Assembly: GCF_900142775.1 (NCBI RefSeq)
Contig: NZ_FRCC01000004.1
Location: 302,992 to 366,991 of the forward strand
Source: Flavobacterium flevense
GTDB taxonomy: Bacteria > Bacteroidota > Bacteroidia > Flavobacteriales > Flavobacteriaceae
Direction: 5' to 3'
Length of the DNA stretch: 64,000 nt
Shown here: one piece after another, positions 32,024 to 41,328 of the stretch
Layout: the number at the start of each line of letters is the position of its first letter
Numbering within the stretch: position 1 is the first letter of the stretch
Translations under genes and position numbers: made by a program
Notes under the pieces: model-generated
Seen by the model: only the letters and a program-made list of their open reading frames with translations
Databases searched by the model: none
What the model was told of the DNA's origin: nothing

Positions 32024-32472
32024 GAGTTGTAATTCAAAGAGTCGCTGAAGCTTCTGTTACTATCGAAAATAAAATAGTAGCTTCAATAGAAAAAGGGTTG
32101 TTGGTTCTTGTAGGTATTGAAGATGCCGATACACAAGAAGATATTGATTGGTTAGTTGCTAAAATTGCTAAGCTTCGCATTTTTGGTGATGAAAACAATG
32201 TGATGAATTTATCTGTTCAGGATATCAATGGTGATATTATTGTGGTGAGTCAGTTTACACTTCATGCCGCTACCAAAAAAGGAAATCGTCCTTCTTATAT
32301 TAAAGCATCTAAGCCTGAAATTGCTGTTCCTCTTTATGAAAACTTTGTTCGAAAATTAGAATCAGAAATAGGTAAAAAAGTACAAACCGGAGCGTTTGGT
32401 GCCGATATGAAAGTCAGTTTAATTAATGACGGTCCTGTTACCATAATTATGGATAGTAAAAGTAAGGAATAG
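32020..32472 (+). CDS. dtd: D-aminoacyl-tRNA deacylase
   Basis: 150 residues, the exact family length. It hydrolyses D-amino acids (and Gly mischarged on tRNA-Ala) from tRNA. The two active-site motifs are present: VVSQFTLHA near residue 78 and NDGPVTIIMDS near residue 137, which contains the Gly-cisPro element. It overlaps rsgA by four bases (ATGA). Confidence 0.96.
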   Translation: MRVVIQRVAEASVTIENKIVASIEKGLLVLVGIEDADTQEDIDWLVAKIAKLRIFGDENNVMNLSVQDINGDIIVVSQFTLHAATKKGNRPSYIKASKPEIAVPLYENFVRKLESEIGKKVQTGAFGADMKVSLINDGPVTIIMDSKSKE

Positions 32473-32581
32473 CGTTTTTGTAGTATACTTTCCCATGTAT
32501 TTTTTTATTCTGTTTTAATTGTTAAATTTGAGATTGCAACAAACTTAACAGCTGATTTTCTAACTTTAAAAACAATACATT

Positions 32582-35008
32582 TTGGCGAAAATTAATCATA
32601 ATAATTATCTTGATATAGTGGATAGTGTGTGGTCTTCTGCCAAAGAAAAAGGGATTATGCACCTTAATTCTGAAGAACAAAATTTTAACGGAAAGAATTT
32701 CACAATTAACAACAAAGATTTAAAAAATTTTGGGACCTGTGGTTATTTGGGATTAGAAACACATCCGGATTTAATAGCCCAGTCTGTGGAGCTTACCAGG
32801 AAATTTGGTACGCAATTATCCATGTCCAGAGCATACATTCGTCCCACTTACATTCAGGAACTGGAAGAATTAATATCTCAAATATTTGATGGTAATAAAG
32901 TGATTTGTTATACGTCAACTTCAAATGCACATATTTCTGTAATTGCTACAATTATAAAACCTGATGATTTAATTATTCTCGATCAGCAAGTGCATTTTAG
33001 TGTACAGTTTCCCTCTAAAAATACTAAGTTACAAGGCACAGAAGTAAAAATGGTCAGACATTCTAATTATCAGATGTTAGAAGAAATGATTCGCGAAAAT
33101 TACAATAAATACAACCGTATTTGGTATATGGCAGATGGTGTTTATTCGATGCATGGTGATTTACCTGATACCACTATTTTAAAAAAGTTACTGGATAAAT
33201 ATCCAAAATTGCATTTGTATTTTGATGATGCACACGGCATGAGTTGGGACGGAAAAAATGGAGCCGGATATATTTATAATCGATTGGGAGTTAGTAAACG
33301 TATTGTTTTGATTTCTACTCTGGCTAAAGGTTTTGGTTGTGTAGGCGGAACAGCTGTTTTTGGCGATGCCGAAATGTATCGAAGAACAGATATCTTTGGC
33401 GGGCCATTAAGTTATTCGCATCCATTATCTCCGGCTAATGTAGGAGCAGCAATTGCTTCTGCAAAAATTCATCTCTCAGCAGATATTTATAGTTATCAGT
33501 CCGAATTAAAAGAACTGATGGATTATATGAATTTAAGATTAGAAGAAAAAAATCTCACGAATATTTCATCTCCTGATTCTCCTATTTATTTTATAGGAAG
33601 TGGCTTGAATAAAGTAACCCGAAATTTTGTTCATCGCGTTTTGCAGGAAGGAATTTATGTAAATACAGCTACGTTTCCCGTTGTTCCTAATGATAAATCC
33701 GGATTGCGATTTACTTTAACCCGTCATAATACAAAAGTAGATATTGACTTGTTGACAGATGTCCTGGCGTATCATTTGCCTAAGGCTATTGAGGAAGAAG
33801 GGGATAATGTGCAAAGAGTTTATGAAGAATTTGGAATCCATTTGGAAAAAAAAGAAAATAATTCATCAATTAAACACATAAATAACCCGAACTTAGTTGT
33901 TGAAGAATACAATAGTATACAGGATATAAGTAGCATAGATTGGGATCGTATGTTTCAGGACAGAGGAAACATAAGTCATTCAGGAATGCAGGCCATGGAA
34001 GAAATTTTTTCCAATAATGAGAAACCAGAAGAGAATTGGAGTTTTCATTATATTATAGTCAAAGATAAGGCAGGCAAAATAGTATTAGCTACATTTTTTA
34101 CCGGAGCAATTTATAAAGACGATATAGTTGCTCAGGAAAATGTTTCCAAACAAATAGAAGAGGTACGAAAAAATGATCGTTATTATTTATGTTCAAAAAC
34201 ATTAGCGATGGGGTCTTTGTTTTGTGAAGGTGATTTTGTTTATTTGGACGTTGAACACGCAGAATGGAGAAATGCAGTAAAGCATTTATTTGGTTTTGTT
34301 TCGAAAGTAAAAAAGGAAATCGAAGCGACAGCAGTTATTTTTAGAGATTTTGAGGAAGGAAATGTTTTAAACCAAATTCTGGAAGAAGAAGGATATGCAA
34401 AAATAAGAATGCCCAATACGAATATCATTAAAAATCCGAAATGGAACACTACTGACGATTTACTGGCTTTAATAAAATCAAAGAAAAAACGGGATAATAT
34501 TAAGCAATATGCCATCAGGCATCTGGATAAGTTTGATGTAAAAATCAAGAACTACATTACAGATGAAGAGGCCAGCCGGTATTTTGATTTGTTTTCGAAT
34601 GTTAAAAAAGCCAATTATTCATTTAATTTTTTTCAATATCCGGAAAAAATGGCCAGAGTTCTTTCTAAATATAAAGAATGGGAATTTGTTGAAATCAGCC
34701 TGAAAGAAAACAATCAGGTAGTTGCAGTTATCTTTGGTTATTCGGGTAGCAATCATTATTGTCCTTTAATCCTTGGGTTAGATTACAATTATATTAATAC
34801 GCATCATATATACAAACAGGCGATGTTTCAAATGGTTAAAAGAGGAAATGAGTTAAATAAAAAAATAACTTATTTAGGACTAACAGCTGATTTTGAAAAG
34901 CAAAAATATTTAGCTTTGACAATTCCTCAATGGGCATATCTAAAAGTAGATGAAACCTATAATTTAGAATTGATAGAATCGTATTCAAACAACAGAAACC
35001 AACAATAA
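32582..35008 (+). CDS. Fusion of an AONS/serine-palmitoyltransferase-like PLP enzyme with a C-terminal GNAT-type acyltransferase
   Basis: 808 residues; TTG at 32582 is the likely start as there is no ATG before residue 22, and TAAATTTG at 32523-32530 may be its -7 box. Residues 40-430 form an alpha-oxoamine-synthase domain: CGYLGLETHPDLIAQS, YFDDAHGMSWDGKNGAG and the PLP lysine in STLAKGFGCVGGTAVFG near residue 248. Residues 470-800 look like two GNAT or Fem-like acyltransferase halves (DRYYLCSKTLAMGSLFCEGD; VVAVIFGYSGSNHYC). Such PLP domains join an acyl-thioester to an amino acid with loss of CO2. An attached acyltransferase could then N-acylate the product, as in sphingolipid-like or sulfonolipid synthesis. 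That product is conjecture. A DUF and a kinase gene follow. Confidence 0.82.
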   Translation: MAKINHNNYLDIVDSVWSSAKEKGIMHLNSEEQNFNGKNFTINNKDLKNFGTCGYLGLETHPDLIAQSVELTRKFGTQLSMSRAYIRPTYIQELEELISQIFDGNKVICYTSTSNAHISVIATIIKPDDLIILDQQVHFSVQFPSKNTKLQGTEVKMVRHSNYQMLEEMIRENYNKYNRIWYMADGVYSMHGDLPDTTILKKLLDKYPKLHLYFDDAHGMSWDGKNGAGYIYNRLGVSKRIVLISTLAKGFGCVGGTAVFGDAEMYRRTDIFGGPLSYSHPLSPANVGAAIASAKIHLSADIYSYQSELKELMDYMNLRLEEKNLTNISSPDSPIYFIGSGLNKVTRNFVHRVLQEGIYVNTATFPVVPNDKSGLRFTLTRHNTKVDIDLLTDVLAYHLPKAIEEEGDNVQRVYEEFGIHLEKKENNSSIKHINNPNLVVEEYNSIQDISSIDWDRMFQDRGNISHSGMQAMEEIFSNNEKPEENWSFHYIIVKDKAGKIVLATFFTGAIYKDDIVAQENVSKQIEEVRKNDRYYLCSKTLAMGSLFCEGDFVYLDVEHAEWRNAVKHLFGFVSKVKKEIEATAVIFRDFEEGNVLNQILEEEGYAKIRMPNTNIIKNPKWNTTDDLLALIKSKKKRDNIKQYAIRHLDKFDVKIKNYITDEEASRYFDLFSNVKKANYSFNFFQYPEKMARVLSKYKEWEFVEISLKENNQVVAVIFGYSGSNHYCPLILGLDYNYINTHHIYKQAMFQMVKRGNELNKKITYLGLTADFEKQKYLALTIPQWAYLKVDETYNLELIESYSNNRNQQ

Positions 35009-35034
35009 ATTACAAAAAATAATACGTGTTAAAT

Positions 35035-35415
35035 ATGAAAGAAGTGGCAAATGATTTCGTTAAATTTTGGATAAAAGAAGGTATTCTTTATTCTAAATTT
35101 AAAAAGCCTGTGGTTATTGATATAGAAAAAATAAAAATCTTAATTGATTTGCGTCATGAAATATCAGCTGGTGAGAAACAATATTGGTGTTATAATTTTG
35201 ATGGTGTGAAATCCTATGATAAAGAGGCACGTGATTATGCTGATATTCATGGGCAGGAATATTTACATGCCTGTGCAGTACTATTAAATTCTCATATTAC
35301 CAAATTTACTCTCAATGCCTTTATGAAGTTAAAAAGACCTTTAATTCCTTTAAGAGGCTTTACTAAAAAAGAGAATGCAGTGAACTGGTTAAGAGAAATT
35401 AAGTACGAAATATAA
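35035..35415 (+). CDS. Small STAS/SpoIIAA-like protein, function unknown
   Basis: 126 residues from ATG at 35035, 26 bases after the fusion enzyme. The layout fits a STAS or SpoIIAA-like beta-alpha fold: VIDIEKIKILIDLRHEISAG, then KEARDYADIHGQEYLHACAV, LLNSHITKFTLNAFMKL and RGFTKKENAVNWLREIKYE at the end, a C-terminal helix as in Flavobacterium proteins annotated STAS/SEC14. No catalytic residues are recognised. Position between a biosynthetic fusion enzyme and a hybrid kinase suggests a regulatory partner, but no function is known. Confidence 0.75.
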   Translation: MKEVANDFVKFWIKEGILYSKFKKPVVIDIEKIKILIDLRHEISAGEKQYWCYNFDGVKSYDKEARDYADIHGQEYLHACAVLLNSHITKFTLNAFMKLKRPLIPLRGFTKKENAVNWLREIKYEI

Positions 35416-35739
35416 TAATTAAATAAATTATTAGTTTACCCCTAATGAAAAGTATGGCAGAAAATTACACTAAAAAGGATTAATGTTTAAAGAGATAGAG
35501 CCTGTTTTTATTTTTTCTAATAGTTAATAAGTTGTGAAAGCACTATTAAGATAACGATAGCCCAAAATAAAAACAGCTTAATCAGAATGATTATATTTAA
35601 TTTAAAATTATTGCTGATTGTTCTTTTTTTTGAAAGACAATTACTATCTTTCGCCATGAATAAGTAAGATTTGTTTTCGGTTGTTTTTTAGAAAAAAATA
35701 CGGGAGAACAAATATTTAATTAGGAATACAAAATATCAG
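35416..35739. other. Intergenic region before the hybrid kinase
   Basis: 324 bases without a gene. It holds a 13-base perfect inverted repeat CTGTTTTTATTTT / AAAATAAAAACAG at 35502-35514 and 35564-35576, enclosing a smaller AATAGT/ACTATT pair. No T tract follows, so it is not a plain terminator. TATCTTTC near 35647 is a weak -7 candidate. Confidence 0.6.
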
Positions 35740-37242
35740 ATGTCTAAACTAGAGAAAATATTAGCCTTAGTGCGGTCTATAAATGAAGATGAGTTTCAGG
35801 AGCAACTCACTCATGGAAACACTCTGGATGATGTTTATGAGGAATTAGTGTTTTTGTCTGAAAAAATGACGTCCAAAAAAACAAGAACCGAGAGTATTAT
35901 TGAACAAATGTCCAATTGTTATGCCGGAGATTTTTTTAATTATCTCCCCGTTTCTGATGCTAATGATGAGCTGGATGTTTTTTGTATGGGTTTTAACACC
36001 TATGTGGAAGAACTAAAAGATGTTATGGTTTCTAAAAAATTATTGGAAACTATAAATGAAAAATTAGTAAAAGAAAAAGATCGTTCGGAGCAACTGGCTT
36101 CAGCAAGAGATCAGTTTTTGTCTAATATGAGCCATGAAATCCGTACACCTCTTAACGGAATTCTGGGTTTTACAGATTTATTGTTAAATAATCCTTCTTT
36201 AACCTCTGAGCAAAAACAACAATTAGATTTCATCAAAATGTCAGGAGATATTTTGCTGGTAATTATCAATGATATTTTAGATTTAGCTAAAATTGAATCA
36301 GGCAAAATAACACTTACCAATAAACCTTTTAATTTATCCCAGCTAACCCGATTAATACAGGATACTTTTGCTATAAAAACACAGGATAAAGGTATTGATT
36401 TTCAGGTGTTAATTGATAGTAAAGTTCCCCCTGTTTTAATTGGAGATTCGGTTAGGGTTTCACAAATCTTATTTAATTTAGTAAGCAATTCAGTCAAGTT
36501 TACTCCTGCAAAAGGTAAAATTCGTTTAAAAATTAAATTGCTTGAAGAAGATGAGTCGCATCTTATAAAAATTATTGTTAAAGATTCCGGAATAGGAATT
36601 CCGCCGGATCAGTTACACGGTATTTTTAATCCTTACATTCAGGTGGATAATTCGGTTTCAGGAGTTGAAAACGGTACAGGTCTGGGGTTAACTATCGTTA
36701 AAAAGATAGTCGACATCATGAATGGTGATATTCAGGTAAAAAGTAAATTAAATGAAGGGACTAAATTTACCATAACCCTTCCTTTTCCTAAAGGTGATTA
36801 TTATTTTGAAGCTTCGAAGGATTTAATAAAAAACGAAAAAAAGAAGCTAAGACCAGTCAGAAGCAGCAGAATTAAAATTTTGTTAGCCGAAGACAATCAT
36901 GTAAATCAAGTATTGACCCAAAAAATAGTATCGGCTTTTAATATGGATTGTATGGTCGTTGCTAATGGTAAACTAGCTATTGAAGCTTTAATGAAAGAAG
37001 ATTTTGATCTTATTCTAATGGACTTAATGATGCCGGAAATGAATGGTTATGAAGCTGCTTCGGCTATTAGAGCTTTGAAAAATCATACTAAAAAAAATAT
37101 TCCCATTATAGCATTGTCAGCAGTAGTAACAGGCTTAGTTACTGAGACGTGCAAAGCCGTAGGGATTAACAGCTATATTGCTAAGCCATTTAATGCAGAA
37201 GAACTGCGTTATATGATAATGGAATTGCTTGAAAAAAGGTAA
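35740..37242 (+). CDS. Cytoplasmic hybrid sensor histidine kinase / response regulator
   Basis: 500 residues with no membrane segment. An N-terminal non-catalytic region (1-110) leads by coiled coil (LETINEKLVKEKDRSEQLAS) to the HisKA H-box FLSNMSHEIRTPLNGILGF, phospho-accepting His near residue 132. The HATPase domain follows with N-box LFNLVSNSVKFTP, G1 KDSGIGIPPDQ and G2 GTGLGLTIVKK. A receiver domain (380-500) has LLAEDNHVNQVL, phospho-acceptor Asp near residue 428 in LILMDLMMPEMNGYE, and the KPF lysine. No HPt or output domain is present. The input signal is unknown; the STAS-like protein upstream may be a partner. Confidence 0.93.
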   Translation: MSKLEKILALVRSINEDEFQEQLTHGNTLDDVYEELVFLSEKMTSKKTRTESIIEQMSNCYAGDFFNYLPVSDANDELDVFCMGFNTYVEELKDVMVSKKLLETINEKLVKEKDRSEQLASARDQFLSNMSHEIRTPLNGILGFTDLLLNNPSLTSEQKQQLDFIKMSGDILLVIINDILDLAKIESGKITLTNKPFNLSQLTRLIQDTFAIKTQDKGIDFQVLIDSKVPPVLIGDSVRVSQILFNLVSNSVKFTPAKGKIRLKIKLLEEDESHLIKIIVKDSGIGIPPDQLHGIFNPYIQVDNSVSGVENGTGLGLTIVKKIVDIMNGDIQVKSKLNEGTKFTITLPFPKGDYYFEASKDLIKNEKKKLRPVRSSRIKILLAEDNHVNQVLTQKIVSAFNMDCMVVANGKLAIEALMKEDFDLILMDLMMPEMNGYEAASAIRALKNHTKKNIPIIALSAVVTGLVTETCKAVGINSYIAKPFNAEELRYMIMELLEKR

Positions 37243-37388
37243 TTTCAAACTTTAAAGAAACTACTGTTTTTCTTCTTTTTGAGGTTTCTAATTCTTACAA
37301 CTTATTCTTGTTAAGAAAACTACCGATTTATTTGTGTTTTGTCTGATTTTTTTTATTTTTGATACTTGTCTCTATTCTCAAAATCAAT

Positions 37389-39299
37389 ATGAAAATCAAA
37401 AAAAGTCATTTTGTTGTAGTTTTTCTATTATTTTTATTTAAACTTCAGGCACAGACTAGTGAATATGCTGTATCACTTATTGCAGATAGTTTAAAAGAAA
37501 ATGCAAATGCAGTAGTTCGATTGAATCAATTGGATATCATCATTTCTTCACAAAGAAGCATGACCATCAGGACTAAAAGAATTGTTACTGTTTTTGATGA
37601 AAGTGGTTTGTCGGCTATTGATGCTTCTGAAAATTACAACAAAACTACTTCGGTTAAGAATGCTGAAGCTAGGATAGTTAATGCTTTTGGTCATGAGATT
37701 AAAAAAATAAAAAAGAAAGATTTTAAAGATGTAAGTGCCATAAGCGGTAGCACTCTTTTTTCGGATGCGAGATATATTTATTTAGATTACACCCCTACGC
37801 AATATCCTTTTACTGTAATTTATGATAGTGAAGTAGAAACTTCAAATACGGCTTTTATACCTAACTGGATGCCTGTTAGGAATTTTCTTGTTGGGGTAGA
37901 GCTAAGTATTTTGAATGTTACTTATCCGGAAAATCTGGGTTTTAAAAGTAAAGAATTTAATTTTTCAGGATTTAATATTCAAAAAACAGCTGATACAAAT
38001 ACGCAGTTGAGTTATAAGGCAACTACAATTTTAGCACAAAAACAGGAACCTTATTGTGCTGCTTCAACTATTTTTCCAAAATTAATAATGAGTTTAGAAA
38101 ACTTTCATCTGGAAGGAGAAGATGGAACAGCAAAATCCTGGAACGAATTTGGAAAATGGTATTACGATGAAATTCTGAAAGAAACCACTCAATTATCTCC
38201 TGAAACTATTAGTAAAGTCAAAGCGCTTACGGCAAATGAAACAGATCCTGTAAAGAAAGCAAAGCTGATATATGATTTTGTTCAGAAAAAATCAAGATAT
38301 GTAAGTATCCAGGTAGGTATAGGAGGATGGAAACCGATGCTGGCTAATGATGTTGACCGACTGGGTTATGGTGACTGTAAAGCATTGACAAACTACACCA
38401 GAGCACTTTTGGAAGTAGTGGGTATCCCGTCTTACAATACAATTCTCTATGGTGATACTTATAAAAGAGATATTATTGCTGATTTTGTTTCGATGCAGGG
38501 AAATCACATGATTTTAGCAATACCTGATAAAGATAATTATATATGGCTGGAATGTACTAGTCAGGATGATCCTTTTGGGTATCAGGGAAAATTTACCGAT
38601 GACAGAGCTGTATTAGTAGTAAAACCAACAGGCGGTGAAATAGTCAGAACTAAAATTTATGAAGACAAAGATAATTTGCAAGACAGCAAAGGAACTTACA
38701 GCATTGATGAGAAAGGCAATTTGTCCGGGAGTATAACTATTGCTTCACAAGGCTCTCAGTACAGCAATAAAGCCAGTTTAGAAAATAGTCAGCCCAATCA
38801 AAAAGAAATACATTACAAGGAATACTGGAGTAATATCAATAATTTAAAATTGGCTAACATCAATTTTTCTAATGATAAAGACAAAGTAGTTTTTGTAGAA
38901 AATGTTGGACTGAGTGCAGCCGGTTATGCTACTGTTTCAGGTTCTAAAATGATTTTTGCTATAAATGCTTACAATCAAAATACAACTGGTGTAAAGCGCA
39001 TCAGAAATCGTAAAAATCCATTTGAAATCCAGCGTGGTTATGTTGATACAGATGAGGTAGAACTCCTTTTGCCACAGGGGTTTTCTATCGAATTTCTTCC
39101 GTCCAATTTTGAATTAAATGCTAAGTTTGGTGAGTATAAAACCGAGATTATAAAAAAAGATACCACCCATTTAGTCTATAAAAGAACTTTATATGTTCAT
39201 AAAGGATTTTATTCTAATACCGAATACGATCAATACCGTCTTTTCATGGAACAGGTTTCCAGAAATGATAATGCTAAAATTATTTTAACCAAAATCTAA
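37389..39299 (+). CDS. DUF3857 / transglutaminase-like exported protein, triad intact
   Basis: 636 residues from ATG at 37389; the TTG at 37359 would place ten extra residues before the signal peptide (SHFVVVFLLFLFKLQAQ). A DUF3857 domain fills about residues 50-240 and a transglutaminase-like fold follows. The candidate cysteine is in YGDCKALTNYTRALL near residue 330, with histidine in MQGNHMILAI and an acidic residue in WLECTS. Function in this family is not established; periplasmic or surface location follows from the signal peptide. First of three tandem DUF3857 genes with 5-base spacers, so one operon. Confidence 0.85.
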   Translation: MKIKKSHFVVVFLLFLFKLQAQTSEYAVSLIADSLKENANAVVRLNQLDIIISSQRSMTIRTKRIVTVFDESGLSAIDASENYNKTTSVKNAEARIVNAFGHEIKKIKKKDFKDVSAISGSTLFSDARYIYLDYTPTQYPFTVIYDSEVETSNTAFIPNWMPVRNFLVGVELSILNVTYPENLGFKSKEFNFSGFNIQKTADTNTQLSYKATTILAQKQEPYCAASTIFPKLIMSLENFHLEGEDGTAKSWNEFGKWYYDEILKETTQLSPETISKVKALTANETDPVKKAKLIYDFVQKKSRYVSIQVGIGGWKPMLANDVDRLGYGDCKALTNYTRALLEVVGIPSYNTILYGDTYKRDIIADFVSMQGNHMILAIPDKDNYIWLECTSQDDPFGYQGKFTDDRAVLVVKPTGGEIVRTKIYEDKDNLQDSKGTYSIDEKGNLSGSITIASQGSQYSNKASLENSQPNQKEIHYKEYWSNINNLKLANINFSNDKDKVVFVENVGLSAAGYATVSGSKMIFAINAYNQNTTGVKRIRNRKNPFEIQRGYVDTDEVELLLPQGFSIEFLPSNFELNAKFGEYKTEIIKKDTTHLVYKRTLYVHKGFYSNTEYDQYRLFMEQVSRNDNAKIILTKI

Positions 39300-39304
39300 A
39301 CCCA

Positions 39305-41323
39305 ATGAAAAACAAGTTTTTTGTAACAACTGTTCTGTTCTTTTTGATCGTTTTTAGTTCTAAAGCGCAGGACTTCCGATTGGGGAAAGTTTCTGTTGAA
39401 GAATTAAAAGAAAAAGTACATCCTAAAGATTCTTCGGCAGTTGCAGCGATTCTTTTTGAGAAAGCACAGAATAAATTTGTTTACACTCAGGAGAAAGGTT
39501 TTGAAATAGAATTAGTGGTCAGAACCAGAATAAAAATCTATAAAAAAGAAGGTTATGATTGGGCTAATAAGGAAGTTCGCTATTATTTGGAAAGTAATTT
39601 AAAAGAAAAGGTTCTGTTTTCAGAAGCAGTAACCTATAATTTAGTAGATGGTAAAATAGAAAAAACAAAACTCAAAAGTGATGGAGAATTTGATGAGGTA
39701 ATAAATAAGTATTGGGGGCAAAAAAAAATAACCATGCCTAATGTTAAAGAAGGTTCTATAATTGAATATGAATATACTTTGCATTCCCCTAATATAGGAA
39801 GTCCTAAAGATTGGTATTTTCAATCTGATATTCCGGTAAATCATTCAGAATATATTAATTGTGTTCCTGAATATTTTGTTTTCAATACCAATGTAAAAGG
39901 ATTTATAAGACCTGAAATAAAAATTGAAAAACTCAATAAATCCATAAAAATTGATTCTAAAGAGCGGGTTGTAAATAGAATGGGAGTTACAAATACCAAT
40001 TATAGCAGTGAGGATATCGCTTATGTAGAAACCAGAACGACTTATCTGGCTGAAAATATGCCCGCAATAAAGGAGGAGGAATTTGTTAATAATGTTAGAA
40101 ATTACACCACTAGTTTAGAGCAGGAATTATCAATGACCAACTATCCTAATTCGATGCCCAAGACCTATTCTACAGATTGGGCTGCTGTAGTAAGAACAAT
40201 ATATGAATATGAAGATTTTGGTCCGGAATTAAACAAAACGGGGTATTTTGAAGATGATTTAAAAGTGGTGCTCACGGGCTTAAATACGCAACAGCAAAAG
40301 ATTGATGCCATACTGAAATTTGTAAAATCAGCTGTGAAATGGAACGAGTATTATGGCTATTCCTGCAATGACGGAGTAAGAAAAGCTTATAAAGATAAAA
40401 CAGGAAATATAGCCGAAATTAATTTAATGCTTACTGCAATGCTTCGTTATGCAGGCTTAAATGCAAATCCCGTTTTAGTGAGTACACGATCTAATGGAAT
40501 TTCATTTTTCCCTAACAGAACCGCTTTTAATTATGTTATTGCAGCAGTTGAAAATGGAGATGATATGGTTTTGTTAGATGGATCTGATATTTATTCGGAA
40601 CCTGATGTATTGCCTTTTAGAGCTTTAAACTGGCTAGGAAGACTGATTCGAAAAGACGGTACTTCTGCTGCAGTGGATTTAATGCCTAAAAAACCATCTC
40701 TGGAACTTAATTCCATGAATTATTCCATTAATGATAAAGGAGAGGTTTCAGGAAAATTAAGAAGTCAAAAAACTACACATAATGCCATGATCTTTAGAGA
40801 CGAAATGAAAGGTTTTAAAGAAGACGTTTACCTTGAAAAATTAGAGAACAGTAACAATAAAATCGAGATAAATGAATATTCTTTGCAAAACGAAAAAGAA
40901 ATTAATTTGCCGGTAATCGAGACTTATTCTTTTGTGGGTAATAATTTAAGCGAGAGCATAGGAGGCAAAATTTATATTAATCCATTGTTGTTTCTTACCC
41001 GAAAGCAAAATCCGTTTAAACAGGAAAACAGAGAATACCCGGTAGATTACGGCTTTCCTTTTCAGGATAAATATGCTGTAAATATCCAAATCCCTGATGG
41101 CTATCAAGTAGAAAATTTGCCTCAGCCAATGACTTTAACAATGAACGGTAATGTAGGTGTTTTTAGATATTTAACAAAGTTGGTAGGAAATATAGTTCAG
41201 GTTTCAGTTTCAAATCAAATTAATTCTTCTACTGTTCTTTCGGAAGATTATGCTGCTCTAAAATCATATTATCAAAAAATGATTGAAAAACAGAATGAGA
41301 AAATTATTATAACTAAAATATAA
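39305..41323 (+). CDS. DUF3857 exported protein, transglutaminase triad degenerate (paralog 1)
   Basis: 672 residues. Signal peptide FFVTTVLFFLIVFSSKAQ, DUF3857 domain near residues 55-240, then a transglutaminase-like fold. Where the first gene has GDCKAL this one has GNIAEINLMLTAMLRYAG, so the nucleophilic cysteine position is occupied by Ile, and the histidine position reads NYVIAAV; the acidic residue is kept (LLDGSD). It is therefore likely non-catalytic. The first 143 bases are identical to those of the next gene, after which the two differ throughout, which points to duplication with local gene conversion. Confidence 0.85.
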   Translation: MKNKFFVTTVLFFLIVFSSKAQDFRLGKVSVEELKEKVHPKDSSAVAAILFEKAQNKFVYTQEKGFEIELVVRTRIKIYKKEGYDWANKEVRYYLESNLKEKVLFSEAVTYNLVDGKIEKTKLKSDGEFDEVINKYWGQKKITMPNVKEGSIIEYEYTLHSPNIGSPKDWYFQSDIPVNHSEYINCVPEYFVFNTNVKGFIRPEIKIEKLNKSIKIDSKERVVNRMGVTNTNYSSEDIAYVETRTTYLAENMPAIKEEEFVNNVRNYTTSLEQELSMTNYPNSMPKTYSTDWAAVVRTIYEYEDFGPELNKTGYFEDDLKVVLTGLNTQQQKIDAILKFVKSAVKWNEYYGYSCNDGVRKAYKDKTGNIAEINLMLTAMLRYAGLNANPVLVSTRSNGISFFPNRTAFNYVIAAVENGDDMVLLDGSDIYSEPDVLPFRALNWLGRLIRKDGTSAAVDLMPKKPSLELNSMNYSINDKGEVSGKLRSQKTTHNAMIFRDEMKGFKEDVYLEKLENSNNKIEINEYSLQNEKEINLPVIETYSFVGNNLSESIGGKIYINPLLFLTRKQNPFKQENREYPVDYGFPFQDKYAVNIQIPDGYQVENLPQPMTLTMNGNVGVFRYLTKLVGNIVQVSVSNQINSSTVLSEDYAALKSYYQKMIEKQNEKIIITKI

Positions 41324-41328
41324 CCCCA

